In this document: piece after piece, positions 43,827 through 44,009 of the stretch
Position numbering within the stretch: the stretch's first letter is position 1
Layout: each line of letters starts with the position of its first letter
From: a virus
Direction: 5' to 3' (one strand)
IMG/VR virus record: IMGVR_UViG_3300042465_006666
Span: 1 to 44,009 of that record
Length of the DNA stretch: 44,009 bases
Notes under the pieces: generated by a model
Databases searched by the model: none
Seen by the model: the letters and a program-made list of their open reading frames with translations, nothing else
What the model was told of the DNA's origin: nothing
Position numbers and translations under genes: made by a program

Positions 43827-44009
43827 ATGACTGCACCTAACCCTAACACTCCAATCGCTATCATCAGCGATGCGTACTTTGATGCGGGATTAACGCAGGA
43901 AGGGCAGTCTCCTAACTCTGAGCAGATCGTAACTGGTATGCGGAAGCTTACAGATATTATAAATCTGTGGCAGACGCAAGGGCTGAAGCTCTGGCTGAAC
44001 GTAGATACG
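43827..44009 (+). CDS. P22 gp4-like tail accessory factor, N-terminal part (partial)
   Basis: The first 61 codons, MTAPNPNTPIAIISDAYFDA then GMRKLTDIINLWQTQGLKLW, match the N-terminal domain of gp4-like tail accessory factors. The frame runs to the last base of the window. The protein continues at base 2 of the window, so this is the other half of the gene at 2..526. A direct end-to-end join is out of frame by one base. Confidence 0.85.
   Translation, partial: MTAPNPNTPIAIISDAYFDAGLTQEGQSPNSEQIVTGMRKLTDIINLWQTQGLKLWLNVDT

Noticed and set aside
1-44009. tRNA genes, CRISPR arrays, integrase, insertion sequences, direct terminal repeats
   Set aside because: None could be supported by reading the sequence. 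tRNA detection by eye is weak, so a covariance-model scan would settle that point.

Overview
This window is almost all of a lytic tailed-phage genome of about 44 kb with P22-type (podovirus) head and tail genes. The two ends fall in one gene: a tail accessory factor (P22 gp4-like) starts at 43827 and its C-terminal part is at 2..526. The sequence is therefore probably a circularly permuted genome linearised inside that gene, with a few bases lost or miscalled at the join. I see no integrase, repressor, tRNA, CRISPR array, transposon or phage RNA polymerase. The host is probably a Gram-negative proteobacterium: the promoters resemble RpoE-type promoters, and the lysis genes are a GTA-type three-TM holin and an M15 peptidase. 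I cannot name the host more precisely.

Layout. Rightward from 33257, continuing through the window end to 17485, are: small terminase, small proteins, large terminase, portal, a GroES-like protein, scaffold, a cement-like protein, major capsid protein, a beta-helix protein, tail accessory factors gp4 and gp10, Ala/Gly-rich putative ejection proteins, one giant 2064-residue protein (5323..11517), a transglycosylase-like protein, tail fibre and spike genes, and a lysis cassette. Leftward from 32728 to 17447 are many small early-type genes, then a Cas4-like nuclease, a Sak4-like ATPase, a putative SSB, a ParB-methyltransferase fusion, a UDG-family A DNA polymerase fusion and a DUF3987-like ATPase. 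The two blocks meet tail to tail at 17447..17485. The divergent control region lies at about 32729..33256.

Main discovery. The giant putative virion protein carries a complete ECF-type sigma factor (sigma2 plus sigma4, about residues 1175-1365) between two hydrophobic hairpins, downstream of a PcfJ-like domain. Independently, seven intergenic sites in the genome match an RpoE/ECF promoter, GGAACTT-N15-GTCTAA, all with exactly 15 bp between the elements: five leftward (28302, 29738, 30715, 31533, 32773) and two rightward (11526, 33169). I infer that the phage may inject a sigma factor from its virion, which directs host RNA polymerase to phage promoters. Use of the host's own RpoE is the main alternative.

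Other structure. Four of the five leftward transcripts would begin with a 5'-terminal RNA hairpin, one of which can fold as an H-type pseudoknot next to the ribosome binding site. A 28-bp imperfect palindrome, GCGCGGATTA-N7-ATAATCC, occurs five times. Many small genes are coupled by ATGA or TGATG overlaps, which fixed several starts and revealed short genes of 35-58 codons.
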